Assembly: GCA_013398015.1 (NCBI GenBank)
Contig: VZRR01007845.1
Coordinates: 178,231-242,230, forward strand
DNA length: 64,000 nucleotides
Direction: 5' to 3'
Origin: Oreocharis arfaki
Lineage: Eukaryota; Chordata; Aves; Passeriformes; Paramythiidae
Shown here: positions 26,501 to 39,149 of the stretch, one piece after another
Position numbering within the stretch: position 1 is the stretch's first letter
Layout: each line of letters starts with the position of its first letter
Translations under genes and position numbers: made by a program
Notes under the pieces: generated by a model
Told to the model about the DNA's origin: nothing
What the model saw: only the letters and a program-made list of their open reading frames with translations
Databases searched by the model: none

Positions 26501-29226
26501 ATTCTAAAACGTACCCAGCACAGCAATTCTATTTTAGTTGATGCTACTCAGAGACCACCAGGCCAAGCAATGCCAAGCTTCAGGCAAGTGAAGAACAGCT
26601 AACACCAGCAGGGCAGGCTGAAGCCCTTGAAGACTGAATAAAACGGTGCTTTCTAAAACCCCTACGTGCATAAAATACAGCCTCACCTTAATCTGTTTAA
26701 GCAGAACTCCAATTATTATCATAACTGCTTCTGATATCCATTTCTACTTGCTGAAATCCCCACAGCCTTTAAGTGCCCACAGTGACATCAAGCTCTGCTC
26801 TAAGCCGGGCTGCTGCTCGTGTTTGAAGCGGGCTCCTGGGTGGCCTTGTGGGATCAGTTTTCTTTGGAAAAGATCACTGGAGTGAGGCATCTGAGCCTCT
26901 ACTTCAAAGGCAGCTGCACCCACCTCCTGGTTACCCCAGGGTGTTGTGTGTCAGGGTTGGCTTTCTGGTAGGGATTCAGCCACGCTTCTTTCCTTAATCC
27001 CGAGCCACCGCAATCGCATTACGGAGGTGGGAGTGCCCAATTCGTTCTGGAAGTGGTACAGAGCTCCAGGAAGAGCAGTTTGGCTTGTGACACCCAGGAC
27101 AGAGCCCATCTGAAATAGGTATTCAGCTCACTGAACTAAGGGAATCAAAACATTCCATGGAAATCAGCGGTCTGACACCTCTGAGCTGTTTTCAGATTCC
27201 CAACAGCTGTTCCTTAACAGCTGAACTGCCATCCGGGAATCACTCAGGGGCAAGCAACCTCAGTAGCACCCATCCCACACAAATTTTGTAGGAATCTGAG
27301 TCTTGCTATCAAACAGGGCAGGAAGGCTCTGCAGCTGACTGGGAACAGGAGTCTCATCTGTCCCCTTCTTCACCCTCTTGGAGAACCACAGCCCTCTGCT
27401 TTGGAAAACGAACATTCCCACAGAAATCATCAACACAGCTCACCAGTTCAGTGTCTACCTTTTTTGTAGGTTTTTTTTTCCCCTTTTTTCTCATAAAAGA
27501 GCCACACCTAGAGAAAAAAAAATCCTGAAACCAAAGTGGAACAGAGAGTTGCTTGCTATTTCAAAAATTTTAAGAGAAAGTGAATCCACTAAACCAACAC
27601 TAAGTTGCAAATGAGTTCTGGGCTGATATAAGGGACAGATGGCAAATAGCTGCCGTTTGTTAATGACTTAAATTGTCACTGTAAACTGACATGGCTCTCA
27701 CACAAGTGTCAAGATTATTATTTAATATGACAAACAAAGTCTAAAGGAGTTGCCATGCTCAGATGAGCTCCAGCAGGCTGCCTCCAACCACAGCAAAAAC
27801 ACTCTTAGGAAGAAAACCAGTGTTTGTCAGCAATGTACCTAATTGGCCTCCAGTTGAATTGCCACTGCTCCCTGTGCTGATTTCTCTCCACAAAACAGCA
27901 CCCTCTTCCACTGGGGTCACTCTGCAATTGCAGTGTTTTGGAGAAGGACTACACTGCAAGGATACACAATCATTCCTCAGACCACGGACTGTGGTCCTTC
28001 TGCATGCTGTGCATGGGGTATAACAACTCCAAAATGAGAGGAAAGTGGGCAGTGTTATCGCTAAGAGGCTAAAACACATTCAAGTAAACAGTACCCAAGC
28101 AAAGCTCATCAATCAGCTCTTCCCTGAGAAAACTTTCATACCGAGTTCAATTCCACCCAGCAAATACTGGCTGACACAAAAAGCCAGGAAAGCATTGCCG
28201 AATTATGAAGAAAAGTCTCAGCACCCTAAGTGAGGAAAAGGAGATCTACATTTCTTGAAATAATCTATTTTCTTTTAAAATAAGGAATAAATTAAAGCAA
28301 GACTTGACAAACACTTTTATTAAAAACATTCATTAACTTTCTCTGAAACATAGACTTGGGCAAAAACGCATTTTCCCATTATTTTCCCATTTATTAGACC
28401 AACCAGGTTTTCACTTGTTACGTACATTAGATTATGTCTAAACACCTCCCTTGACTTGTATAGCTCAAGAAGTCTTTCAGATCTACCCTCTGGAGCACAA
28501 TCCTCTATTGTGCTGCAAAATAAGCATGTGACAACCCCCAGCCTCACTCTGTGCCGATGTGACATGTGATTCTGACCAGCACTGCCCTCTGGTTCTAATA
28601 AGATTTTCACTCCCCAGTGCACAGGGCAACATAAACCAAGTGGCTGAACCAAGCAGGTGCTTTCACTTCATCAGCTTCAACTGTCCCAGAAAAAGGCAAA
28701 TTGCTCCACAGCTTTGCCTGCCCTGCACACAGTGAGCTCCTGAGCTCCTCTGACACGGGGCCTTGGCAGCAATGCCTCCATTTAACGGAGCTGGAAAGCC
28801 TCACTTGACACAGGCAACGCAGTGAACACCAGGAGGGATCTAGGACACAGATACATCCACAAAAACATTTGGCTCCAGTAGCTTTTTGATTAAGCAATAA
28901 TGCAAAAATACACCCATGGAATGCGAATTAAGGCCTGCTGCAATTAAGAGGATGATCTCTTTAGATGGCAATTCGTAATTTCGCTCTTCTAGCTATGCCC
29001 TGACAGACGTGGCTGGCTGCACCTTACAAAGCTGAATTAGGCAGTTCATCTAAAAAGAGAGGAAATGAAAACTGGCCAGCAGGGTTGCTCCTGATGATTC
29101 CACCTCAATTAGACACAACAATTTCAGATCCTAGCACCACAATCTGAAGATGCAGATCTCAGCCAAGTGACTCCCAAGCAGCAGCTCACCAGCTTCCTTT
29201 GCTCCTGCGTTTTATGGGGCGTGCAG
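20581..29226. other. Unique AT-rich DNA, no gene seen
   Basis: There are short open frames only; the longest (25548-25967 plus, 139 codons; 21299-21685 minus, 128 codons) have no recognisable domains. An A14 run occurs at 23594-23607, followed by A/C-rich sequence. The segment at 26.8-27.3 kb is less AT-rich than its surroundings but shows no gene structure. A perfect 8-bp inverted repeat (agcacaat/attgtgct) lies at 28494-28514. Confidence 0.55.
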
Positions 29227-29346
29227 GCTCCCTGCACGGATGTCTGGGTGTCTCAAGGAAAGTTTCTCTTGGAATGTGCAGCCTGCAGGAAGCTGGCTCC
29301 CACCCATGGATGGCAGATGGCACCATCAAAGCAGCACAGCTGTACT
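29227..29346 (+). other. Candidate internal exon, Cys-rich (unrecognised)
   Basis: The 120-nt interval follows an acceptor-like 'cctttgctcctgcgttttatggggcgtgcag' and ends at a consensus gtaagtaac donor. It is open in one frame with phase 0 at both ends (40 codons). The peptide carries five Cys, including the cluster LLECAACRKLAP. The acceptor tract is interrupted by a G-rich patch just before the AG. I recognise no domain and found no phase-compatible partner exon. A pseudo-exon is at least as likely as a real one. Confidence 0.17.
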
Positions 29347-32300
29347 GTAAGTAACTCCTACCCTAAATGAATTACTGCCTCTGCTAATGGGAGCCGCTGC
29401 CTCAGAAATGAAAACATCAGAGCCCAAAAGAGTGCAAAGGGAGCAGTGAGTGGTGGGGACTGCACTGCCTTATCCCCTCTATTGCACATCCCTGGTAAAT
29501 CCACCCAGTGGTGACTGTCCTTGGGACTGAGAGGACTCACAAGACCTGTCTCTGATGTTTCCAATACCTCACAGAGAACCTTCAGTACACCAGCCCCAAA
29601 ATCCAGTCCAGGCATTCCACAGGTACATCTGCAATGCCATCCCACCCATTTGGTAGGAACAAACCAGGCAGCCTATGTATACAGAGGAGAAGATTGCCCC
29701 CATGACATATGGGGAAATTTCTGCATACTTTTGCCTGTAAAATAACAATGATGCCATTAGGCATATGAGCTACACCTGGATAAAACTGGTAAAATACAGC
29801 TACAAATGAACAGGCTAAAAGCAATTTCCTAGTATAACAGAAAGTAATGCAAGCTTTTATTTCATGCCACAAAATATATGTCAGTATGTAAGAGAAGCAA
29901 AGCTGTATCAGTACATTTTTCAGAAATTATAAGGTCTGCTCTTTTCATGGTAACTGAGTATTATTTAATAATGGTTGAACTACAATGCAAATATCAGCAT
30001 TTCAAAACGAAAATAAGCAAAACACAAGGAAAAAAGGAAAAGCCCATCCTTGCTTAAGGCACATCTTGTGCTAGATCAAGTTTGAACATAGTGCAGTATT
30101 TCAAAAGAATATCAGCCAGGAAGGCAGCAGGCAAATCTTACTCTGTTCGCCGAGAAGACAGCTGGACTATGGAACAAACTGAACCACTAACCTCTGAGCT
30201 TATGCTCTGCTGCAGAAGCCTGTCCACAGAAGAGTTTGGAGGGGAAAAAAATTTTCTATGGAAGCACTGGTCACAAGTGGGGAAATAATCACCTTTCCCA
30301 GAGGGTTTTGACTGACTGACACTGTTTTTCAAAGGAAGGCAGCCACTGTGAGAGGCCAGGGGCAGGTACACAGGCAAGCCCAGCCACAGATCCTCGGCAC
30401 ACCGCATTAAGCCAACCAAACTCAGACCAGCAAAGCACAAGGGAGAAAAGCAAGAGCTTTCCATAGGTTGTTTGCTGCACCTTCCACTGAAAAAAAAAAA
30501 CCTAAAAGCTATAGAAAAATTCCATGCTTTGTGATGGAAGCAGTCCTGCATCTCTCCCTATTTACTTCTGTTGCCTAAACATGTTCTAATTGTGGGTTTT
30601 CCATCCCAAATACTTTCAAATTTACAAACAGATCACAGAATTCCCTATCCCCAGCACAAATCAATTATTCCACTATATTGCTGAAGTTAAAAACACTTAA
30701 GAAATGCATCTTCTCTTCCAAAAAATGCACCACATCTCTCTATTGTCTGCACACCAACTAAATAAGCATTTGCTTTGTTTACATCCATATCAGGAAAATG
30801 GCTGTCCTACGTTTTTAAGTGGTATGGTTTTAAATGCGAATCCTGACTGGACAGAAAACACCACATTAAGTGGTTCACAGGCTTTATGAATATAGATTTT
30901 TATTTGTTTACACAAAACCTATTTCTTGCATGGAAAAGAACAGAAGTTGTCCTTTGCAAGAGTAAGTAGAAGTTCAAATCTGACATCTGTACACAACTCT
31001 AAATGCCATCTGAAAACTGGCTGCAGTGATAGTTAATGACCTTATACAATATCGAGACCTACCAAAGTGACCAAAACAATTTTATGATTTTTCTTATTTA
31101 AATCTTTTCATTCATCCAACTCATTACATGGAAATACTGCAGTTATTAGAGGAGATACTTTCAGTATGTTCAGTATGAGAAACATGATAGGACTCTAACT
31201 CGTGCATCTAAGAAAATAGAATTTTTCCATCTTTTGTAATGGTAGAGGCAAGAAAAAATTACAATTTCACTAAAGTTACAATAGTTTTAAACATTTACTT
31301 GGCCAAAATCTTGAAAAGGCATTCTTGTTGGCATGCCTTGGGGATACTGGATGCTAAACCATATCCATTATGAATTTACAAAGATTTAACCTTGATATAG
31401 TGACTCATTCGAAGATGAATTACCCTTTCAACCCTGGGAGTAACACACTTTCTCCAAAGTTAATAAGATTATATGCACTAGAGTTTAAGTGGAATATCAT
31501 GTGCCTCACAGAAGTGAAATGCTGAAGACTTTTAAGTAGACTTTTCAAGAAATAAACAGGTCTGGTGGAGGTCACAGCTTAGAAACAGAGAAATCATGAC
31601 ATTCTCTAAAAAAACCACAATCATGAGCCAAAAGAACCACATCAGGAAGCCCCACTGAAAGTCAGTTACTATCCCAAAAACCAGAACAGGCCTAGAAACA
31701 GAGAGCTGGCTGAAGAGCTTTGGTACACGTGTTGCTGCTGGGTGACCATTTGTGTGTCCCTGTGCCTCTCACAGGAAGGTGCCTCACAAGGCACTCCCGT
31801 GGCTGTCCTGGATCAACATTATTTCAACAATGGGTTTGCATACGCTTCCCCACATTCCATCTTCCAGCTTCACAGAGAGTAGAAATGTCTTAAAAGTTTA
31901 AAATAATCAGATATGTGGTTAACAATCCTTATGCTCCAACTTAGAGCGTATTTATTATGAAACTAAAAAATACACTAACTTTTTTCCTTGGATTTCACCT
32001 CCTAGTTTGAAGGCTTCTTTCCCATGTGGACTGGAGAATGGATTGTAGGGAGATGCATGTACCTAAAAATGCTCATATACATTCATCTAGCACCTTCATA
32101 TAAATATTACAACAGTCAGCACATAAATGGGTGGGTGATTTGTGGAGTGAGGCCAATTCTCTGCACTAATTTCTGCAGTCTGTTACCCATTCCTGTTTGT
32201 TATTATAATATCCATGGCTCCCTATAGCAAACTGGATCTGCTGTTATAAGGAAAATAAAGCATGTGCTAATGGCACACAGAGCAAGGTAAGATGCAGGTC

Positions 32301-35300
32301 GTGAGAAGGTCACAAGAAACTAAAAACTGGGGAAAAGATCAGAATGTACAAGGTCTTTTTGCTCTTATGTTCTGTAATCAGCCATTTCTGAGAGCACAGT
32401 GTATGATATATTGCTATCTACATCATACAGTCCCCCTGGAGTATCTTATACCACAGTAGGGAACAATCAAACCCTAACAACTGTATCATAAAAGTCCTCT
32501 AAGAGCAAAATGTCTGTTTTCTTAGAGACACATAAGCACATCTAATTTATCTGCCTTCCCCCACTGCCCCTCACAACTTCTCAGATTAAATAGCAGCTCT
32601 GTGAAAAATCGAGGGTAGCTGTGACTCTGGACATCATGAGCTGTTTATGGCTGACAGATCAGTGTAGAAGCAGTACCCAGACACATCTGGCTCAGAGAAA
32701 TTAGGATCCAGGATCAAACAAGATTTTCAGCATCAGCTGAGGTGGTGACAGGCTAACTTCTGAGTACCATGGCTGGTGAATGTTCTGGGCACCCCATCTT
32801 CCAAAGACACTTCACAAGTCACTTGTCTGGATAATCCTCTCCCAAAGAGAGAGGAAACACACGGCTCTAGCTCAGCAAGTGAGATTCAATGTGTAAGAAG
32901 AGAGCTGGGAGAACCCCAAGTATGTGGAGAAGAGCAAAAGTGGCATGGAACAAAAGGAAAACACAAGAGGGTGGTTAAGAGACTGAGACATAAATCATAC
33001 AGCAAAAAGGGAAAGTGAGGGCACACAGGAAAAAAAGCTTGTGGAGCCCTCAGGCACCGACCTGAGGTGCATCTTTTACAACTACAGCTCACTGCACCCA
33101 ATTCTATAAAACAGGATGTGGTACCTTTGTCACTGCCTGTGGTGGGAACAAAGTCAGTAACAACTCTGATGCCTCCAAAAATGACAAGAGTGGGGGCCCT
33201 TTAGCCACAGCAACTGCAAGCAGAAAATGACTTTTGTTTAATCTTTTCTTTTTTTCTTTTTAAAACTCTATTTATATTTTTAAAAAGCAGAGGAGAAGAA
33301 AAAAAGTATTTGAGGATGCCTTCCTCTCCTCTAACAAACATTCTGGCAGTCAAGACCCCTGCTGCTCTGACTGGAGAAACACTCATTAATGTTTTGCTGG
33401 ATTGCAGGAGATAAAGAAATATCGCAGAAATAACTAACAGACCAATTTAATTTTGTTTGATTTAAAAAAAAAATTTATATATGGATGCAAAGGCATGCCT
33501 CTCAAAAAGCCATTACGCCTTCTGTAATTCCCTTCAAGCTTTTTGCTTTTATAAACTATTTACTTTTCAAGGCTATTATGATCTACAAAAGTAATTGCAC
33601 CGGAGCCATTCTAATGGCTAGCCAGACATTAAATCCACCTCAAGTGAATTTACTCATTCAGCTTCATGGAAAGACAACAAAGCAATAACATTAATTTATG
33701 ATATTATTCTAACACTTAACTTGGTACAATATAACTGATGACCTTACATTGACCCCAAACTCCCTATACCTGCAATACATTATACTTCAATTTCATGCCC
33801 AAAGGAATTTTTTAGGAGTTCTTTATATTTACAGGCTAAGGGAAGAGAGCCCCACTGCTCCTGACATTCCACCTCCCACTCAGGAGCTCTCTAACCTCAC
33901 CCACTTTTACCCCAGGAACTCACAGCTTACACAAGTCTTTCCAAAATTTAATCCAGATCAGGTTTGTAAATTCTGCATCAAACTCAATGATTCAACTATG
34001 GCAGTCTCTATTTTAGAACAAAAGGCATTAAGGACTACATTTGAATTTTAAAAACCACTTTTGTCATTTACTTTGATCATTAAAAATCAGTCTTCAATCT
34101 AAGTTTATTTACTCCAAGGCTCAAACCTCTGCATCTTGCTATGCTTTCGATCTGATGAACATACAGTTACTCCTCGCTCGTTTAAACACATGCAAAGGAC
34201 AATAAGACCAGCTTTTAACCTGTTTTTTCTTCAATTAAAAAACAGACTTCAAGTCTCTGACTTGAAGAGACATTGCTAGTCATGGTGCCTAGGCCCCTGG
34301 TAATCTGGGACATCAACATAGCAAACAAAAACAGTTGACAAAAACCAACCTTGATATCATGGCTTCACCCTGAAGAAAAAAGCTTCACAAACAATACCTT
34401 GCATAGCAAATATGTGGCTGTTCATGTGTCACTGGCCTGACAGCACGGATTAGGAGAAAACAAGATTAGATGAAAAGCCTGACTTGGATTTATTTTTCCC
34501 TGCTAGCATTCCAAAGCCAACGCCAGTGTTGGAAAGAGAAAACAAAGAGAATTCTCTACTGACCAATATTTCTTCAGTAAAACTGTTAACTAGATTTTGA
34601 TCACTGAGCATTTACACCAGGGGACACACAAGCCAAAAACAAAGAACCACCTCACCTGAAACAAATCAGACTGTTGGTCTTTGCCAATAGCCACTTGTTA
34701 ATTTTAATCAAGGACATCAGTGTTAACAGCTGATGATTTCTCTTCCTAAAAGGAAGAATTGGCAACACATGCAAGAGTATTAACCCAGTACCTGTTTTGA
34801 AGTCACAGATGTAATGATGCAGAACTAGCTTGATAAAAAACTAAAATAAAAAGTAACCCAGTATCACTAGGTTGCTCTTCAGTTTGCAGGAATGTGGGTA
34901 TTCCCACTGCACAGTTAGCACTGGCAGTGAAACCCACCAAAATCTCTTCCTAACAATTCAAAAATATCCCAGTTTGCTTGTAGCATTTCTTATTCTAAGT
35001 GTGAGAAAATTAAAGTCAAAACCTAAGGAAGGAGAGTAAAAAAATGTTCATTTGCTGTTTCTGTTGGTTTTAACCTGGCCTGGGGAACAAACAATCTGTT
35101 TCTGCTCCTTAGGTATGGCATTAGATAGCTCTTATTTTCACATGGTTCCATTACTAACAATTTTTCCTCCTGTTTAGTAAGCAACCAAATAGTGACAAGC
35201 TTTTGTACAGCATCTGAGGTTTCCTAAAGGCCATGTTTATAAATATAACTGCAGATACAAATTATTCTTGCCACCTGTCCCTTAAAATGTTAGGCTGCCC

Positions 35301-38276
35301 TTTAAATGTTTATTTTACCTGAAGTTCATCCATGTTCTGGAAGTTAATGAGCCTCCTGAAACTGCTTCATAAATATCTTCCTCTCTGCAGCATTTCTTTT
35401 CTATAGAAGTGTCTGGGGAACCTCTATAAAGATCTCACATATGTGGTGAGAGCCACAGCCTTTTGCCAGTTTGTGCACCTTAAAAACAGAGTGAGACTCT
35501 GCAGCAGCTGCATACAAGGGGAGCTAGCACATAGATTGATTGAGAAGTGATATTTCTTTCCCATATTCAAAATACAATCAATAATAAGAATGTAGAAGGA
35601 CATTACTTTTAGTTCCAGACCATCTGCCTGTGGCTTGTACAGGGAACTCTCACAAGCAGCCCTTTAGAATTCCAGTCTGTTCATTACCTGTGGCTCTAAA
35701 TGAATAATCAGATTTCAGGACTGTTTTGCAGCAGACACCAAAAAGCAGATTAGGACTGTGTGTAAACCCTCTCTAAGGTCAACTAATTGCCCTCACTTTC
35801 CTCAGTTCTGGAACAAAACTACAGAGACAGATTTTGCTATTAGGTTTTATCTCTGCAGTCATATTCCTTTCAGCAGTATCACATGGGAATAATTACACTG
35901 GGATTTGGTTCAGCGGATAGGAATCTTGAGATTTATTTCTTTTTCTGTGAAGAGCCGTCAAGGGAAACTAATTGTAAAGAACTGTTTGGATAACATGCTT
36001 TTAATGGGAATAATGATACAATTTTAGACTTTTTTTCCTTCATTCCTGCCTTGCCAGACATCTTTCCTGTAGGCTGCTTGAGGATATGGACATAACACTC
36101 CTCATGTGAGCAACCCCACTGGCATCAGAAACCTCCAAGACAAGCACAGGACTAAGCTGCTGAAAGGAGCACTCATTAGCAACACTTCTTTCGGAAAGCA
36201 AGAGGAAAACAGGGATAAAAGTTAAAGAAAAGCTCAGACATTTCGACATAACTTCTGAAATAAATACGAGCATAACTTTAAGGGTCATTACACCTGTTAT
36301 AGTTGGCTGCACATCACAAAAACAATGATTATGATGATGCACATGTACCCAGCTGTCTCTAACAAAGTGGGTTTTCTGTTGGAGCCCTCACTCCTACAAC
36401 ACTGGAGGTCCCACGCCTGTAACCCCACCCACCAAACTGCACAGCTCAGCCACTGAGCTGACAACAGTTTGCTGAGAACACTAAACAAAATAGTAAAATC
36501 AGAAAGTCAATTTCTTCCCCTCTATAAAGTATAAAAGGAAGCAAATAGATTTGCTAAAGTGCAAATAGACCAGGGGAACAGGAGAGCTGCATACCCACCA
36601 GTGACAGGAATCTCTATCAAATTTTAAAAGGCCATTTGATGGTAGCTTAAATCCAAAGCTTCCACTGCAGCCCTCATTTGAATTAATTCTGTAATACACA
36701 GAAAATAAAAGAGCGTGTGTGCACTTATGTGAGACTGTGTGAAACAGGGGGAATAAATGCAGATGGCTTGACCTGTGAGATGTGATCACTGTCTGTTTTA
36801 AAGAGCATTTACAGAAGATTAATTGAGGATTCAATATTAAATGAGTACATCTAGATAAGCACATTTCATTTGACAGCCCTGCTTGTACAGTGGGAACTCC
36901 TGTATCTACTCAGCCCAACCTAAATCCAAGACTGTTTATAATTTATTAGAAAAGAGACTAAATTGAAAGCAGTCTGATTTGCCATGACACTGCTAGATCA
37001 ACACTTGACACTGAATTTCAACTATTTACCACAGATCACCATGAAATACCACTGCAATGCTTTATGTCTAACTCACCAATTTTGGGATGAAAGGTATCCT
37101 CATGCAGGGGTACATCCTGCTAATCACAGCAAAAGCACCCCCCAATCTGCAATAGATCCAGGGAATTGCAAGTTAATTCCTACCAGGAAGATTACTGGGT
37201 ACTCACCACTGAAAGTTTTCCTGCTTGAGACCTCACTGTGCTGCTGGGTGGAAGAACAAGGTCTCCACTGCTCTCCTTCCCTTCAGTCTACCAGAGTCAC
37301 CTCCTCGCAATCAGTGATGCTCCATTGGATACAGGTGGCTACAATCTACTTCCCAGAGTTCAAATTACCACTAATTGGTCACCTGAAGTTACTTAAGTTC
37401 CATCTTCAGTAATGAATGCAGTTTCTATATTTATAAGAGATGCTGAAAGTGTAGAAATTTCAGAAAAACAAGGATGAAAAAGGGAGTATTCAAGCTACAA
37501 AAAGTTCACTCTTCCTCACAACACTTTGGATAACTTTTTCTTGGTCCTTGAGATTAGTTTAATCCTTGTTTTAATCTAGATCCTGGTTAGAAACAGTTAA
37601 CAACAACAGAGAAATTATGTTGTTGAAAAATGCACTCTGCTCTTTTGTAATCGAAAAATAAGTTATACTGTGAGAAGCTCCATAAATAAATTCTGAAGAC
37701 CCTCTTAAGCCCCCAGTCAAGTACATTTTCTAGGACCTGAGTAAGGGCACGATGCAGAAACAATCTGGTCTATCAGCCTCTGCTGTGAATAACAACACTT
37801 GAGTACTTCATCTTCTGCAGCTCTTGAGCGTTTCACAGAGGTCATGGTCCCCAGGGCATCCTTCTCACATAGCTCACACCACTTGTTAGAGATCTGCCCA
37901 CTCTGTTTCTCTGTTTGCATTCCATGTAATACGTTAATCTAGAAAAGCAACAAAAGTGTGGAATGCATTTAAAAAATAATAAAAATATGTATTTTGAGGA
38001 GGCACTTCATGTTACAAGCTGCTTTTTCTTAGTGACAGTTACTCTTAGCTGATTTTTCCACTTCTAACACTGCTGCCAAATCACTGACAAGGACTTGCAG
38101 GGAAGGATAACTTAACAGAGAGAGAAAAAGCAAGGCATATGTTGAAATCATACCAGATCTTATGTTATTTCCTGTGATTTCCCAGGCTCAGGAAGGATTT
38201 CAATAACATATAATTGTTCTAATAATTGTCCTGCATTATTAAAAGAAGCCTGTTTTAAAGTAACACGTGGCATGCA
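29347..38276. other. Unique AT-rich DNA with short exon-like signals only
   Basis: I recognise no gene or repeat. Open frames reach 142 codons (36984-37412 plus) without recognisable domains. Two short minus-strand intervals have donor and acceptor signals (35319-35355 and 37207-37243) and are discussed as findings. A perfect 9-bp stem with a 3-nt loop (cttcaagtc/gacttgaag) lies at 34247-34267. The remainder is ordinary AT-rich DNA. Confidence 0.5.
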
Positions 38277-38608
38277 CCAAATCACAGAATGGGTAAGGCT
38301 GGAAGGGACCACAGTGGTCATCTTGTCCAACCTCCCTGTTCGAGCGGGGCCATCCCAGAGCACATGGCACAGGATTGCATCCAGATGGTTCTGGAATGTC
38401 TCCAGTGAGGGAACCTCCACAGCCTCTCTGGACAATCTGTTCCAGTGCATGATCAATGCACAGTGAAGAAGTTTTTCCTCATGTTCACGTGGAACTTGCT
38501 GTGCACCAGTTTCTGCCCTTGCCTCTTGTCCTATTGCTCAGCACCACCGAGCAGAGCCTGGTCCATCCTCTGACACCTCCCTGCAGACACTGACAGACAG
38601 GGATGAGT
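38277..38608 (-). mobile_element. CR1 LINE, 5'-truncated 3' end
   Basis: The plus strand reads 'aatcacagaatgggtaaggctggaagggacc', then 'gtcatcttgtccaacctccc', 'cacaggattgcatccagatggtt', 'ggaacctccacagcctctctggacaatctgttccagtgc', 'gtgaagaagtttttcctcatgttc' and 'gagcagagcctggtccatcctctgacacc'. This is the complement of the CR1 3' region, so the element lies on the minus strand with its 3' end at the left. About 330 bp remain. No intact reverse-transcriptase frame exists. The blocks are well preserved, so this copy looks younger than the one at 6.7 kb. Confidence 0.92.
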
Positions 38609-38925
38609 ATTGTGCACACTGATGCAATTAGCATTGTCCAGAAAATTTGTTCTTAGCCTCTTTAAAATGGGGGGAAATCCACAAAGCAAACCACGTATGG
38701 CATAAGGGTAATTAGCGAGACCAAACAGTAGCAGTTACACGGATAAATGCTATTTATTCATTGTCTTGTAGGGCTGTCAAAAAAACTCTTCAATAGCCAC
38801 CTCACTTCATAGCTACTCACACACTTAAAGTCGGCAAAAGCACTCAGCTCTACCTCAAAATGAAAATAATTAAATATTTTACTAGATCAAGGCAGGCCTA
38901 GATCAAAGCTAATTATTCAAACGCC
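38609..38925. other. Short unique spacer
   Basis: This is AT-rich sequence between the CR1 and the small open frame. I see no CR1 coding remnant continuing past the CR1 5' breakpoint, and nothing else recognisable. Confidence 0.5.
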
Positions 38926-38939
38926 TTTATTTCAATCAT

Positions 38940-39149
38940 CTATAAACAGTTAATGTCTGCAGTGCTGCTACCAGAGGTTACACAGACCATCCTGGGAGAA
39001 GAGCCACCGGCTTTGTTGAGAGATTTTTTTGAAGGTGTTCCAATATATGGGTTTGTAGGTTTTCTAACATTTTCCAACATTTCCATTATCTCACCTGGGA
39101 TGTCAGATGACAGGCATCGGCGTGCCACAATGATGTTTGGGTTTTGTTA
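38940..39149 (-). other. Small protein-like open frame (unrecognised)
   Basis: On the minus strand the frame is open from a TAA at 39149-39147 to a TAG at 38942-38940, giving about 68 sense codons. The product is hydrophilic, with segments such as SSDIPGEIMEMLENVRKP and GGSSPRMVCVTSGSSTADIN. It contains no ATG before the segment EIMEM; the upstream part could only start at non-ATG codons or continue from a splice acceptor. A possible acceptor is 'ctgtcatctgacatcccag' just before GTGAGATAATGG. An AATAAA (complement of 38926-38931) follows the stop within about 15 nt, as in a compact terminal exon. The opposite strand is also open, which weakens the case. No family is recognised. It could be a terminal exon, a decayed retrocopy without a poly(A) tail, or chance. 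Confidence 0.18.

Noticed and set aside
30138..30551. 137-codon minus-strand open frame
   Set aside because: Low-complexity Phe/Ser-rich translation with no domain; considered chance.
36984..37412. 142-codon plus-strand open frame
   Set aside because: No recognisable motif, no Kozak or splice support; considered chance.
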